This document shows, piece by piece, positions 38,286-47,908 of a stretch of DNA of 64,000 nucleotides. Numbering within the stretch: the first letter of the stretch is position 1; the number at the start of each line of letters is the position of its first letter. The notes beneath the pieces were generated by a model that did not search any database, was not told the origin of the DNA, and worked only from the letters and a program-made list of their open reading frames with translations. Both the position numbers and the translations under genes were made by a program. Where the stretch lies: positions 28,689-92,688 of the forward strand of contig CANTAQ010000003.1 in NCBI GenBank assembly GCA_947651825.1, written 5' to 3'. This DNA is from an uncultured Clostridium sp. (GTDB taxonomy: Bacteria; Bacillota; Clostridia; TANB77; CAG-508).

Positions 38286-40055
38286 ATGGAAAATATAGAT
38301 TTAAAAGACAAATATTTAAAATTTTTTGAAAGTAAAGGACATAAGATAATTCCAAGTGCACCAATAATACCAGAAAATGATCCGACTTGTTTGTTTAATA
38401 CAGCTGGAATGCAACCATTAGTACCATATCTAAAAGGAGAACCACATCCAGAAGGAACACGTCTAGCGGATGTTCAAAAATGTTTTAGAACAAATGACCT
38501 AGATGCAATAGGAGATACAACACATCATACTTTTTTTGAAATGTTAGGAAATTGGTCTTTAGGAGATTATTTCAAAAAAGAGGCTATTCATTGGAGCTTT
38601 GAATTATTAACAAAATATCTAAATATACCAGTAGAGCGTTTAGCAGTAACAGTATTTAAGGGAAATGACATAGTAGAAGCAGATCATGAATCAGCAGAAA
38701 TTTGGAAGGAAGTTGGAATAAAAGAAGAAAGAATAGCTTTTTTAGGAGAAGAAAATAACTGGTGGCCAAATATGGAAGCTACTGGACCATGTGGACCAGA
38801 TACAGAAATTTTTTATTGGAGAAGTGAAGAACCAGTACCAGAAAAATTTAATCCAGATGATGAAACTTGGGTTGAAATATGGAATAATGTATTTATGCAA
38901 TATAATCATGAACCAGATGGGAATTTTATAGCATTAAAAAATAAAAATGTTGATACTGGATTAGGAGTAGAAAGAGTAACAACAATTTTGGAAGGATATA
39001 CAGATAATTATAAATCATCAGTATGGAGAGATGTAATCGAAAAAATAGAACAAATATCTGGAATGTCATATGATAGTGAAGAAGTTGCAAAGAGTATGAG
39101 AATAATAGCAGATCATATTAGAGCAGTAGTAATGATATCTGGAGATGAAGCAGGAATAAGACCATCAAATACAGATCAAGGATATATATTAAGAAGATTA
39201 ATAAGAAGAATAATAAGATATGCTAAAAAAATAAATATAGATATAAATAGCAACTGGGAACAAGAACTAGCAGAAATAATAATAAATAAATATTCAAAAT
39301 ACTATACAGAATTGGAAAAGAACAGAGACGTAATATTACAAGTATTAAAAGATGAAAAAATAAAATTTAATAGAACACTTGAAAAAGGTTTAAGAGAATT
39401 TGAAAAAGCCATAAATAACTTACAAGGAACAGAAATAAATAAAGATATAGCATTTAGACTATATGACACATATGGATTTCCAATAGAACTAACAGAAGAA
39501 TTGGCATCAGAAAAAGGATTAACAGTTGACACAGAAGGATTTAAGCAGAAATTTGCAGAACATCAAGAAAAATCTAGAGAAGGATCTATGCAAAAGTTTA
39601 AAGGAGGACTAGCATCAACAGGAGAAATGGAAACAAAGTATCATACAGCAACACACCTTTTAAATGCAGCATTAAAAAAAGTATTAGGAGATCATGTACA
39701 TCAAAAAGGAAGTAATATAACAGTAGAAAGGATGAGATTTGACTTTTCACACAATAGCAAAATGACAGATGAAGAAAAACAGAAAACAGAAGACTTAGTA
39801 AATGAATATATTCAAATGGCAATACCAGTAGAAAAATTAGAAATGCAAAAAGAAGAAGCTCTAAACTTAGGTGCAGAAGCAATGTTTATAAACAAATATG
39901 GAGATATAGTAACAGTTTATAAAATTGGAGATGTATCAATAGAATTATGTGGAGGACCTCATGTGCATAATACTAGTGAATTAGGGCATTTTAAAATAAA
40001 GAAAGAAGAAGCATCATCAGCAGGAGTAAGACGTATCAAGGCTATCTTAGAATAA
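38286..40055 (+). CDS. alaS: Alanyl-tRNA synthetase, short form lacking the C-Ala domain
   Basis: 589 residues against about 870 in most bacteria. The catalytic core (FNTAGMQPLVPYL, HHTFFEMLGNWSLGDYF, DTGLGVERV) and the editing domain with zinc ligands (HTATHLLNAAL and CGGPHVHNTSELG) are complete. The protein stops right after the editing domain (SSAGVRRIKAILE), so the C-terminal dimerisation/tRNA-elbow domain is missing. ATG at 38286 follows GAGGAAGG; an in-frame ATG at 38235 lacks a site. No T-box is visible in the short leader. Confidence 0.93.
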   Translation: MENIDLKDKYLKFFESKGHKIIPSAPIIPENDPTCLFNTAGMQPLVPYLKGEPHPEGTRLADVQKCFRTNDLDAIGDTTHHTFFEMLGNWSLGDYFKKEAIHWSFELLTKYLNIPVERLAVTVFKGNDIVEADHESAEIWKEVGIKEERIAFLGEENNWWPNMEATGPCGPDTEIFYWRSEEPVPEKFNPDDETWVEIWNNVFMQYNHEPDGNFIALKNKNVDTGLGVERVTTILEGYTDNYKSSVWRDVIEKIEQISGMSYDSEEVAKSMRIIADHIRAVVMISGDEAGIRPSNTDQGYILRRLIRRIIRYAKKINIDINSNWEQELAEIIINKYSKYYTELEKNRDVILQVLKDEKIKFNRTLEKGLREFEKAINNLQGTEINKDIAFRLYDTYGFPIELTEELASEKGLTVDTEGFKQKFAEHQEKSREGSMQKFKGGLASTGEMETKYHTATHLLNAALKKVLGDHVHQKGSNITVERMRFDFSHNSKMTDEEKQKTEDLVNEYIQMAIPVEKLEMQKEEALNLGAEAMFINKYGDIVTVYKIGDVSIELCGGPHVHNTSELGHFKIKKEEASSAGVRRIKAILE

Positions 40056-40068
40056 ATTTGAAAAATAA

Positions 40069-40497
<429 letters not shown>

Positions 40498-40559
40498 ACT
40501 ACTTGACAAAGAAAGTAGTTATATGTAAAATATATGAGGAAAACAAAGGAGGATAAAAT

Positions 40560-40667
40560 ATGTTTATAGTACAAAACAATGAAACTGTTGTAGAAGTATA
40601 TACAAGTAGTATTATGTCGTATGTTTTCATCCTTCAGAGACAAAGACTAGGAATTAGTATGAACTAA
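40560..40667 (+). CDS. Possible 35-residue peptide
   Basis: ATG at 40560 with an ideal AAAGGAGG site. The product starts MFIVQNNETVVEVYTSS and has no known motif. Its last codons form the left arm of the terminator at 40643-40681. It could be a real small protein or a leader peptide for the pilin-like gene that follows. Confidence 0.4.
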   Translation: MFIVQNNETVVEVYTSSIMSYVFILQRQRLGISMN

Positions 40668-40681
40668 TTCTTAGTCTTTTT
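40643..40681 (+). terminator. Intrinsic terminator
   Basis: aaagactaggaattag / ctaattcttagtcttttt hairpin with a 6-base loop. Confidence 0.8.
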
Positions 40682-40737
40682 GCATATTTTTTAGAAGATG
40701 CTCCATAAGAACTATAAAATAAAAAGGAGGAAATAAA

Positions 40738-40782
40738 ATGAGAAACAAAAGACGGGATAACTTTAATTGCATTGATAATTAC
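40738..40782 (+). pseudogene. Pilin-like gene, 5' fragment (split by integrated element; contains CGG)
   Basis: ATG at 40738 has AAGGAGG eight bases upstream. Frame: M R N K R then CGG at 40753-40755; skipping the C gives GITLIALIIT, the prepilin cleavage and hydrophobic motif, with the essential Gly. At ATTAC (40778-40782) the gene is cut by the element and continues after the second ATTAC at 51193-51197. Joining the two restores I-T-I-I-V-M-L-I-L in frame to 52233, 359 codons. Compare the small pilin-like gene at 7939 (KRQGITLIALVIT). Confidence 0.75.
40778..40782. repeat. Left attachment core (ATTAC)
   Basis: Five-base core shared with 51193-51197 at the left junction of the element with the pilin-like gene. 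Serine integrases need only a very short core, so this length is plausible. Confidence 0.6.
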
Positions 40783-40908
40783 CATTTTGTTATCTTATGA
40801 CGAAATTAGAAAATACAGTAATAGCAATGAGTTCCTCCTTCCTATAAATTGTTAATTCAAATAAAAAATAAAAAGATAGTAGTTTTGTTACTATCTTTTT
40901 TGATATAT

Positions 40909-41145
40909 TTAATCTTGTTCAGCAGTATCGAACATTGGGTCATTAAAAAAGATTCCAAGTGTAATATTGAATCCTTCGCAGATATGCAATAAAGTGTCTA
41001 GTTTTATTAGTTCTGTTTTACCACTCATAAAAGTAGATATTGTTGAGCAGGGAATACCTGATAATTTGCATAAAGTCCATACATTTATATTATTTTCTTT
41101 TAAATAAAAGTTGATTCTTTTACGTATTGCATTAGATAATTTCAT
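40909..41145 (-). CDS. XRE-family HTH regulator
   Basis: 78 residues. Helix-turn-helix at about 20-45 (NNINVWTLCKLSGIPCSTIS) in the cro/C1 fold. It lies divergently to the small gene at 41335 across a 190-base AT-rich region. Likely controls element genes. AAGGGAGG site. Confidence 0.8.
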   Translation of the reverse strand: MKLSNAIRKRINFYLKENNINVWTLCKLSGIPCSTISTFMSGKTELIKLDTLLHICEGFNITLGIFFNDPMFDTAEQD

Positions 41146-41334
41146 AAAATTCCTCCCTTTTTAGTATGTGAAAATTCAATAAAATTATATAAAAATAGAG
41201 GAACATACCACTTTGGCGAATTGAAGAAATAAATATTTTTTCAATTTATCGAACTAATTTGTTGCATTGAAAAAATATTTGTGATAAAATGATGACAACT
41301 TCAACTTACCAAACTAACAATAGAGGAAAAAATT

Positions 41335-41547
41335 ATGGAAAATACAAATAGAGATTTTAACGTACCTTTTTATTTATTCGAGGAAATAGTAGAATATGTA
41401 GAACTTACAAGTTTAGGAAAATGTAAAACTATGAAATGGAAGAATATAGAATCATTATTGAGATTAGCGACTATAAATGATAGAATAACAGAACAACAAG
41501 CGAATTATTTAAAAGAAACATTTTGTAGAGAAGAAAAAAAGATGTAG
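41335..41547 (+). CDS. Small element protein of unknown function
   Basis: 70 residues, acidic to neutral, mainly helical (LFEEIVEYVELTSLGKCKTM). No recognised domain. Lies between two oppositely oriented XRE genes; GAGG site eight bases before ATG. Such peptides next to repressors can be antirepressors or excision factors, but nothing here proves it. Confidence 0.6.
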   Translation: MENTNRDFNVPFYLFEEIVEYVELTSLGKCKTMKWKNIESLLRLATINDRITEQQANYLKETFCREEKKM

Positions 41548-41576
41548 TGATACATCTTTAATAATAACAATATGAA

Positions 41577-41810
41577 TTATTTTTGAATCAACATATCAAG
41601 AGTAACGTCAAGTGCAACAGATATTTTATAAAAAGTTTCAACAGAAAAATTATATGCAGTTTTTTCGCTTTCAATTTGTCTTATAAAATCGTGTGATAAG
41701 TCAACTAATTCGGCAAGTTCTGCTGACGTAATTCTTCTTTGACGTCTATATTTTTTTATATTCCTTCTAATAGTATTATAAATATCGTTATCAAATTTTA
41801 ATTTTTCCAT
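41577..41810 (-). CDS. XRE-family HTH repressor
   Basis: 77 residues with a clear cro/C1 helix-turn-helix (RRITSAELAELVDLSHDFIR, about 22-41, then SEKTAYNFSVETFYKISVAL). Transcribed away from the surface-protein gene at 41958, whose promoter region it probably shares. AGGAGG site. Confidence 0.85.
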   Translation of the reverse strand: MEKLKFDNDIYNTIRRNIKKYRRQRRITSAELAELVDLSHDFIRQIESEKTAYNFSVETFYKISVALDVTLDMLIQK

Positions 41811-41957
41811 AGTTAAGTACCTCCTAACATTATTGTAGTGTACTGACTAACAAATGTATGTTAGGTAATTCTTAACAAAATTTGCCAAAAGTATTGTTTT
41901 TAACAATTTTATGTGGTATTATTTTTGTAAATGATTTAAGAAAGGGGTTTTCAAAAA

Positions 41958-43214
41958 ATGAAAACAAAATTTAATTTTAAAATTTTATTATTAGTAAGTA
42001 TTTTACTAATAGCAATGTGCCTATTTAATACAAATATGGTACAAGCAACAGAAGTGACAGCAGATGAAACAAAAACTACTACTGATACAACGTCAAGTTC
42101 AGCAGAAAAAACACAAACAGATACTACAACAAAAAGTATTGACAATTTAACACAAGAGGAATTAAACACTATCATTCCAAGCGAAATAGAAATAAGTACA
42201 ACAAAAACAGAGGTTGCTAATTATTTTGCTAATACGGAAATTAACCCTGATTTAGAAAATCCTGCTGAAAAGGCATTAAAAGAAAAAATAGTATCTATTT
42301 TTAGTGCAAGTGGTTATACAATTGATATGTCAAAAATTTCAGTTTCTATTATGACAAATGATTGGGAAGAAAGTTATGCTGAAATTATCGGTCAAAAATT
42401 ACATAAAAATTTCACTATCAAATATACAAGAGAAAGTGGTTATAGTGAACAAGACGCAAAATATGTTAAGAATAAAGTAGATACCATTAAATTTGCAAAT
42501 TATGAGGGAGAAGACGCAGTATTTACAATTTATAATTTAGGCGATGAAAAAAATGCTAGTAAATGGTCAAGAGATACTTTTGATTTTACTAAATTATTGA
42601 ATGATAGTTCTATTACTATAAAGAAATCAAATAGTTTTGGTGGTCAAGGTGCTGGAACTCCTTGGGGCGAAGTGCATAATTTATATTTTTTCAAAAATGG
42701 TGTACTATATGCTACTAAAACTATTATGAATATGGGAGCATACGGAACAACATTAGAAAATGGAACACCAGTAAATATGGTAAAACTAGAAAAAGATGAC
42801 GAAATTTACAAAGCAATGGCAAAAGAACTAGAAAACAAAGGTCTTAAAAATATTCTAGGTTGTTATGAATTAACTGCTTATGGAACAACTTATGATAATA
42901 TGAAAGTATCATTTAATCTAGGAAATGACTATAATGGTAAAGAAGTACAAATATTACATAAAAAGAAAAACAATACTTATGAGATATTGAAAACAACAGT
43001 AGTAGACGGAAAAGCAACAATAACAGTTAGTGAATTTTCGCCATTTATGATTGCTTTAAGTAATACAACAAATACTAATAATACAAACGACCCTACAAGT
43101 GATAAAAAATTAGATGACGAGCCAAAAACAGGGGTTGCTGATTATACGATATTTGCAAGTGTTCTTGCTATTATTTCACTAGGTGGAATCGTTACTTTAA
43201 AACTTAAAAAATAA
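41958..43214 (+). CDS. Sortase-anchored surface protein
   Basis: 418 residues. Signal peptide (about 1-30), a Thr/Ser-rich segment, a globular middle of unknown fold, and a sorting signal: EPKTG near residue 389, a hydrophobic stretch (IFASVLAIISLGGIVTL) and a KLKK tail. The motif is a variant of LPXTG. The sortase gene 77 bases downstream is the likely enzyme. Probably displays an element-encoded adhesin or exclusion factor. Confidence 0.78.
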   Translation: MKTKFNFKILLLVSILLIAMCLFNTNMVQATEVTADETKTTTDTTSSSAEKTQTDTTTKSIDNLTQEELNTIIPSEIEISTTKTEVANYFANTEINPDLENPAEKALKEKIVSIFSASGYTIDMSKISVSIMTNDWEESYAEIIGQKLHKNFTIKYTRESGYSEQDAKYVKNKVDTIKFANYEGEDAVFTIYNLGDEKNASKWSRDTFDFTKLLNDSSITIKKSNSFGGQGAGTPWGEVHNLYFFKNGVLYATKTIMNMGAYGTTLENGTPVNMVKLEKDDEIYKAMAKELENKGLKNILGCYELTAYGTTYDNMKVSFNLGNDYNGKEVQILHKKKNNTYEILKTTVVDGKATITVSEFSPFMIALSNTTNTNNTNDPTSDKKLDDEPKTGVADYTIFASVLAIISLGGIVTLKLKK

Positions 43215-43291
43215 TAAAAATATGCCCTAGAATTATTATAGCAAATATAATATAATTCTAGGGTATCAATATATAAAGGGGTCATGCAACA

Positions 43292-44071
43292 ATGAAAAAA
43301 GAAAGTGCAACAAATAAAAATAAAAAAGTCAAAATAATATTAGTTATAATTTTTGTTATTTGCCTTATATGTGCTATTTCTTATTTAGTAATATACTTTA
43401 TCAATGCAAACAAAAATAAAGCATTATATGACGATTTACAAGAGAATATAATACCTGATGAAACAACGGAAGAATTATCACAAGTTACAAGTGAATTTGC
43501 TGAAAAAGTAAAGGAATTGCAGAAGGAAAACGCAGACGTAAAAGGTTGGATACGAATTGAAGATACAAAAATAAACTATCCTATATTACAAGCAAGCAAT
43601 AATGACTATTATTTAACACATAATTACAAAAAGGAATATTCTAGTTATGGGTCTATATTTTTAAATACAAAGTCAAATATAAAAGATAATAACTCAAATG
43701 CAATTATATATGGTCATCAGATGAAAGACGGGCAAATGTTTAAAGACTTACTAAAATATCAAGACAAAAATTTTTATGATCAACATAGTGTCATAAAAAT
43801 TGCAACAGAAGAAGGCGAAAACGAATACGAAATAATATCTGTTTTTAAGTCAAGAATATTCTATCAAGATGAAAAAAATGTATTTAGATTCTATCAATAT
43901 TATAATTTTGAAGATGAAAACAAGTATAATGAATATATCAGTAATTGTAAAAAGATTCAACTATATGATACAGGAAAAACAGCGAATTATGGGGAGCAAC
44001 TTATTACATTGATTACTTGTGAATATAGCCAAGAAAATGGAAGACTTGTTGTAGTTGCTAAAAAAATATAA
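43292..44071 (+). CDS. Class B sortase
   Basis: 259 residues. N-terminal membrane segment (about 15-37). The catalytic histidine is in IIYGHQMKDG, the cysteine in LITLITCEYS and the arginine in ENGRLVVVA, in class B order. Anchors cleaved substrates to the wall; its neighbour ending EPKTG is the natural substrate. A hairpin (ctagaattatat / atataattctag) lies between the two genes. Confidence 0.9.
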   Translation: MKKESATNKNKKVKIILVIIFVICLICAISYLVIYFINANKNKALYDDLQENIIPDETTEELSQVTSEFAEKVKELQKENADVKGWIRIEDTKINYPILQASNNDYYLTHNYKKEYSSYGSIFLNTKSNIKDNNSNAIIYGHQMKDGQMFKDLLKYQDKNFYDQHSVIKIATEEGENEYEIISVFKSRIFYQDEKNVFRFYQYYNFEDENKYNEYISNCKKIQLYDTGKTANYGEQLITLITCEYSQENGRLVVVAKKI

Positions 44072-44098
44072 TAATAAAAATAGACAGTAGCCTGATTG

Positions 44099-44509
44099 CT
44101 ACTGTCTTGTTATTCTATGAAATACTGACATAATGTCGTTCCAAGAAAAAACATTTTTGAATAAGTCTACAACATTTTCTATATCATAAGTGTAAGTACA
44201 TTCATAGTTATAAAGTTCATACTCTATTATAATGTCTTTTTCTTTATCAGTTAGACTTTTAAGCCAATCTTCTCTTTCTTTTTCTTTATTTGTCATCCAT
44301 TGTATAATTTCTTTAAGTTTAGACTTTAAACAAATACTTCCAAAGCCGAATGAAGTTAATTCATCTTCGCTGGTTGCTCCTAATTTTTTCATAGCCTTCT
44401 GTAATTGTTCTTGTGAAAAAGCATAAGTAACATTTTGCTTGTAAAAGTCCTCCTCTGTGTAATTCTTGTTGTACTTTTCTAAAAGTTCTTTTTTGTTCAT
44501 AACAAACAC
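44099..44509 (-). CDS. Element protein of unknown function
   Basis: 136 residues, charged and largely helical (NKKELLEKYNKNYTEEDFYK, LTDKEKDIIIEYELYNYE). No motif recognised. Minus strand, so separately transcribed; GGAAGT weak site before ATG. It shares its upstream region with a long palindrome at 44533-44674. Confidence 0.65.
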   Translation of the reverse strand: MFVMNKKELLEKYNKNYTEEDFYKQNVTYAFSQEQLQKAMKKLGATSEDELTSFGFGSICLKSKLKEIIQWMTNKEKEREDWLKSLTDKEKDIIIEYELYNYECTYTYDIENVVDLFKNVFSWNDIMSVFHRITRQ

Positions 44510-44532
44510 TTCCTTTCTAATTTTTTTCTGTA

Positions 44533-44674
44533 ATATATTTACTTGTCAATGTTCTGCAACGTAGAAAACATACTTTTCGATAATGTCAAAAATTGCTTTA
44601 TAGGTTTATGACCTTGACATTATACAAAGAAAAGTATGTTAACTTAAAATAAGAACATTGATGAGTAAATATAT
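44533..44674. repeat. 142-base nested palindrome
   Basis: Four arm pairs in order: tatatttact / agtaaatata, caatgttct / agaacattg, aacatacttttc / gaaaagtatgtt, and ataatgtcaa / ttgacattat. They nest into one very long imperfect stem. It sits between divergent genes of the element and holds no ORF. Candidate single-strand origin, transfer origin or operator. Confidence 0.7.
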
Positions 44675-44738
44675 GGAAACAAAAAAGGAAATGTTGTTGT
44701 AAAAAGATTTTTTTTAAACGTTACAACAATAATGGGAA

Positions 44739-44767
44739 TTGACTTTTACCTATTTATAAAGTATAAT
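44739..44767 (+). promoter_or_regulatory. Sigma-A promoter
   Basis: TTGACT (44739-44744) and TATAAT (44762-44767), 17-base spacer, upstream of the gene at 44823 and probably the whole mobility module. Confidence 0.75.
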
Positions 44768-44822
44768 GTATTTGCCGTTAGGGTTATATGGCAAACTAAT
44801 ATTTACAAAGGAGGCATTTTAT

Positions 44823-45273
44823 ATGCTAAGTGTGAATTATTACGAAAATTCATGTAACAAGTACGGCGTCTGCTTTTAAGTATGACGAAGGATATAACGA
44901 ATTTGTGAGAGAAGTATTAAATGTTATATCCGACCAGCCACTATACCTTAATTCTTTTGATAACTTATTACAAGAGTTTTTAGACTATAAACAATGGACA
45001 CTATCGCATTTATGTATAGAGATAGATTGTGATAGACAATCATTATACCGTTATAGATATAATGGTAATTGTCCAAAAGAAAAAATAGTTATAATATGTT
45101 TAGCATTAGGGCTAGATTTAGTATCAACTATGATTTGTTTAATGTCAAAAGGACTTACCTTAAACCCTGTATTAGATTTTGACCGTAAGTGTATGATTTT
45201 TATAAATAATACAAAAAATGACGGACTAGATAGAGTATGGGAATTTTATAAGTATATGGAAGAAAATAAATAA
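44823..45273 (+). CDS. HTH regulator of the element; possible +1 frameshift at TTT TAA G
   Basis: ATG at 44823 has AAAGGAGG. After 18 codons (ending KYGVCF) the frame stops at TAA 44877-44879. Skipping one T turns TTT TAA G into TTT AAG and continues KYDEGYNEFVREVLNV to 45273, 149 residues. tRNA-Phe can re-pair on TTT after the slip, and a stop codon sits in the A site as in prfB. The C-terminal part has an HTH-like DYKQWTLSHLCIEIDCDRQS. The alternative is a GTG start at 44905 with no ribosome site, or a simple T insertion. Confidence 0.6.
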
Positions 45274-45315
45274 TTTTTATATAGAAGTTGCTGGTATATA
45301 AAAATAAAAATTATT

Positions 45316-45345
45316 AGAAACACGTTTTTAAGACGTGTTTTTTTT
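45316..45345 (+). terminator. Intrinsic terminator
   Basis: aaacacg / cgtgttt stem with a 10-base loop, followed by a run of T. Confidence 0.7.
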
Positions 45346-45513
45346 ATGTTCTGTAATAGATACTGTTACCTAAAAATATGTAAAAAGTAATAAAATTAGG
45401 ATACTGATTTAAGTATAAATAATTGTTGAATAAGTGTAACAAAATGTGTTACCTACCAATCAGAAAAAGTTATTATAATATATTTAGAAATTTGAAGAAG
45501 GGAGGAAGTTGCT

Positions 45514-45702
45514 ATGAAGAAAGTAATAAGTACAGGTTACATATTAGTTGACATTATTGAAGATGAGTTTGAAGGCAATAAATATAATGCACTTGAAGTT
45601 AAGATAAGCAATAAGACAACTGAAAGAGTAAAACTAAAAGCACCATCTTCTTATGAATTGCTAGAAATGGCATTTGCACAACAGGCTAAAAACAACAAAT
45701 AG
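45514..45702 (+). CDS. Small element protein of unknown function
   Basis: 62 residues: VISTGYILVDIIEDEFEGNK then LEVKISNKTTERVKLKAP. Predicted beta-rich. Strong GGGAGG site. Followed by a perfect hairpin and another small gene. No family recognised. Confidence 0.65.
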   Translation: MKKVISTGYILVDIIEDEFEGNKYNALEVKISNKTTERVKLKAPSSYELLEMAFAQQAKNNK

Positions 45703-45718
45703 TAAAATTTAAACTTTG

Positions 45719-45746
45719 GAGGGTTAAGCATTTAACCTTAACCCTC
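45719..45746 (+). promoter_or_regulatory. Hairpin between two small element genes
   Basis: gagggttaag / cttaaccctc, ten perfect pairs with an 8-base loop. No T-run follows, so it more likely sets RNA stability or attenuation than termination. Confidence 0.5.
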
Positions 45747-45778
45747 TAAAAATCTAAAAAAGGAAGGAAATTTCAAGT

Positions 45779-45949
45779 ATGAGAAATCCATTAAGTAAAG
45801 AAACAATGAAAAAAATAAGAAAAGATGAAAAAGAATTTAATAAAGCAGAAAGAGAAGGAAGGGTTATGTATGACTCTGACCGTTGTATAATTTGGATTTT
45901 TGATAAAAAAGACAAAGTATGGAAAAAATCAACCAATTTTTTTAAATAA
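45779..45949 (+). CDS. 56-residue basic element protein
   Basis: ATG at 45779, AGGAAGG upstream. The product is Lys/Glu-rich (MRNPLSKETMKKIRKDEKEF) then VMYDSDRCIIWIFDKKDK. No family recognised. Lies 43 bases before the translocase gene in the same direction, so it is likely co-expressed with the mobility genes. Confidence 0.55.
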   Translation: MRNPLSKETMKKIRKDEKEFNKAEREGRVMYDSDRCIIWIFDKKDKVWKKSTNFFK

Positions 45950-45992
45950 GGTTAGAAATAAGTTATGTAAAATTTGAATAGGAGGAATAAGT

Positions 45993-47289
45993 ATGAATGA
46001 GAAAAATCTTAATCATAAAAAAGATGAAATTTTAAAAAGAAATAAAAATGAAATAGTTTTTTATAGGGTGGGAAAGCAAAGATTAAAGAGTAATAGAAAA
46101 TTTTATATACTTTCGATAATTCTATACATAGTTATAAATATCCTAGTTTGGAAGAATAGTGAGAAGGTATTAAACTTAATGGATTTAGATGATTCATTTC
46201 GATTCTATTTGGTATGGAAAATTATGATTTGTACATTATCTTCACTTATTATATGGATAATAAATAGAGCGATAATTACATTACTCGGGGTTATAGGAAG
46301 ACCTGCTGACGCAAAAGAAGTAGAAGAAATATTTGAGGATAATGGATTTGTAACAGAGAAATCAAAACAACCACCTTTGCTATTAGTTAAACGAAAAGAT
46401 AAGACAAAAGAAGATAGTATAGAATACGAATTTTATAATAGAGGAATAAGTATTGAAAAATGGAATTTTTTGAATTTAGAAAATTGGTTAGACGGATATA
46501 TTACATATTTAGATTATGCTAAAAATACTAAAAAGAATACTATTATACGAATAACACCAACAGAAAAGTACAAACCTTTTATACTTACTACTAAAAATAA
46601 CAAAATGGTTAAAAATCCGAAACACACATTGCTTTGTGGCGAATCTGGGTCAGGAAAAAGTTTTGGAGCATTGACAATGATGTATCAGTATGCTAAAAGT
46701 CCGAATACGAGCATCACACTTATAGACGGGAAGGCAGAGGGGTACGAGCAATTTGACGAGATAGAAGAAGAAGGAAAAATCATAGAAGAAAAAGCAAAGA
46801 ATTTTTATTCAGGAGAACACCCTGAAGAAGGGATAAAAAATTTTTACGAAAATGTCTTTCAATATAAACGAAAGAATAAAAAAGATAAGGAATTTAAAAA
46901 GATAACTCATATCTTGATTTTGGAAGAATACAGCAGTATTTTACAAGATTTAGGAAAACAGGAGCCAGAAATTAAAAAAATGGTAAGTCGTATGCTAAAA
47001 ATGGGAAGGTCATTAAACTGTTGGGTTTGGACTTGCGAACAAAAACCTATGGCAGAATACTATGCAAATGCTAGAAACAACTTTCGGTCAAAGGATTATA
47101 TTAGGCCCTATGGAAAAACAAACAGGCGAAATGCTATTTGACAGGTACAAAGAGAAAATGACAAAAGAATGTGGTAAATCAGAGGGCTATATTTATATTT
47201 CAGGTGTTGGAATCCAAGAATTACTTGTAGACAGAATTGAAAATATTGATGAAGTAAATAAATGTGTAAAAGAAGCATTAAATAGATAA
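45993..47289 (+). CDS. FtsK/SpoIIIE-type DNA translocase of the element; interrupted by an in-frame CGG (+1)
   Basis: 431 residues when joined. Two N-terminal membrane segments (about 30-50 and 75-95) precede an ATPase domain: Walker A LLCGESGSGKS near residue 215, Walker B THILILEEYSS. The frame meets CGG at 47085-47087 (codon 365) and would end 18 codons later. Skipping the C gives YANARNNF-GQRIILGPMEKQTGEM, and the frame continues to 47289. This class (TcpA-like coupling proteins) brings the nicked element DNA to a transfer channel. AGGAGG site. Confidence 0.87.
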
Positions 47290-47557
47290 TGCCAAGTGTT
47301 ATGCGTAGGGCGATTGCGTGAGCAATCGAACGTAGCAGGACACGAGCCGAACGAAGTGAGGCATATAGTCTTGTTTATTTCTTAATAATATCATTTTATA
47401 TAAATTGAGTAGAAAAGAAGAAAAATAAAAATTTTTAGCAAAAAATGTATAATCTTGAAAAATAAGTCATAATAGTTAAATAGGAATAGTCACGAGTTTA
47501 TAGGTGCAATCTCGTTGATATGAAAAACCTAAATATTTTATGAAAGGAAAAAAATAA
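47290..47557. other. Non-coding stretch in the mobility module
   Basis: 268 bases without a gene. A GC-richer part at 47300-47370 has small inverted repeats, such as gcgattgcg / gagcaatcg, and resembles structured DNA at transfer origins. The rest is AT-rich and contains the ribosome site of the next gene. Confidence 0.4.
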
Positions 47558-47593
47558 ATGGAAATTAGAAAAAATAAGAAGGAGGACAAAGTT

Positions 47594-47908
47594 ATGAAAT
47601 GTAAAGAAAAAAATTATAACCCTTGTGCAAAAGATGAAGATTTAAGAAGGACTAGAAAATTGACTTGTGAGGTCTGTGGAAGAACATATTATGGCTATAA
47701 AGGAGGACTAGAAGGCTCAAACCCTGACCCATTAAAATATAAAAGTTGTTGTCCTGTTTGTAATGAGTTTATAGTTATACCTGCGAGAGCAATGATAAGT
47801 GTAATAGCAAAAGAAGTGCAAGAAGGACGAGGAGCAGAACGAGAGGAAATATTGGCAGAAGAAAATAGAAAAATAGAAAAAATGAGGAGGAATAAAAATG
47901 CTAATTAG
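47594..47908 (+). CDS. Zinc-ribbon protein of the element
   Basis: 104 residues from ATG 47594, which has AGGAGG seven bases upstream; an in-frame ATG at 47558 is also possible. Four cysteines in CEVCGRTYYG and SCCPVCNEF form a zinc ribbon. The C-terminal third is a charged helix. Unknown function. Overlaps the next gene by 11 bases. Confidence 0.65.
   Translation: MKCKEKNYNPCAKDEDLRRTRKLTCEVCGRTYYGYKGGLEGSNPDPLKYKSCCPVCNEFIVIPARAMISVIAKEVQEGRGAEREEILAEENRKIEKMRRNKNAN

Noticed and set aside
44821..44880. CGG-type shift at tac ggc in the element regulator
   Set aside because: CGG is not in frame there in either reading, and skipping its C does not lead into the downstream frame; the TTT TAA G slip fits better.
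47300..47370. tRNA or ncRNA gene in the GC-richer gap after the translocase gene
   Set aside because: No cloverleaf or known RNA fold is visible; only short inverted repeats, so it is left as a possible transfer-origin region.
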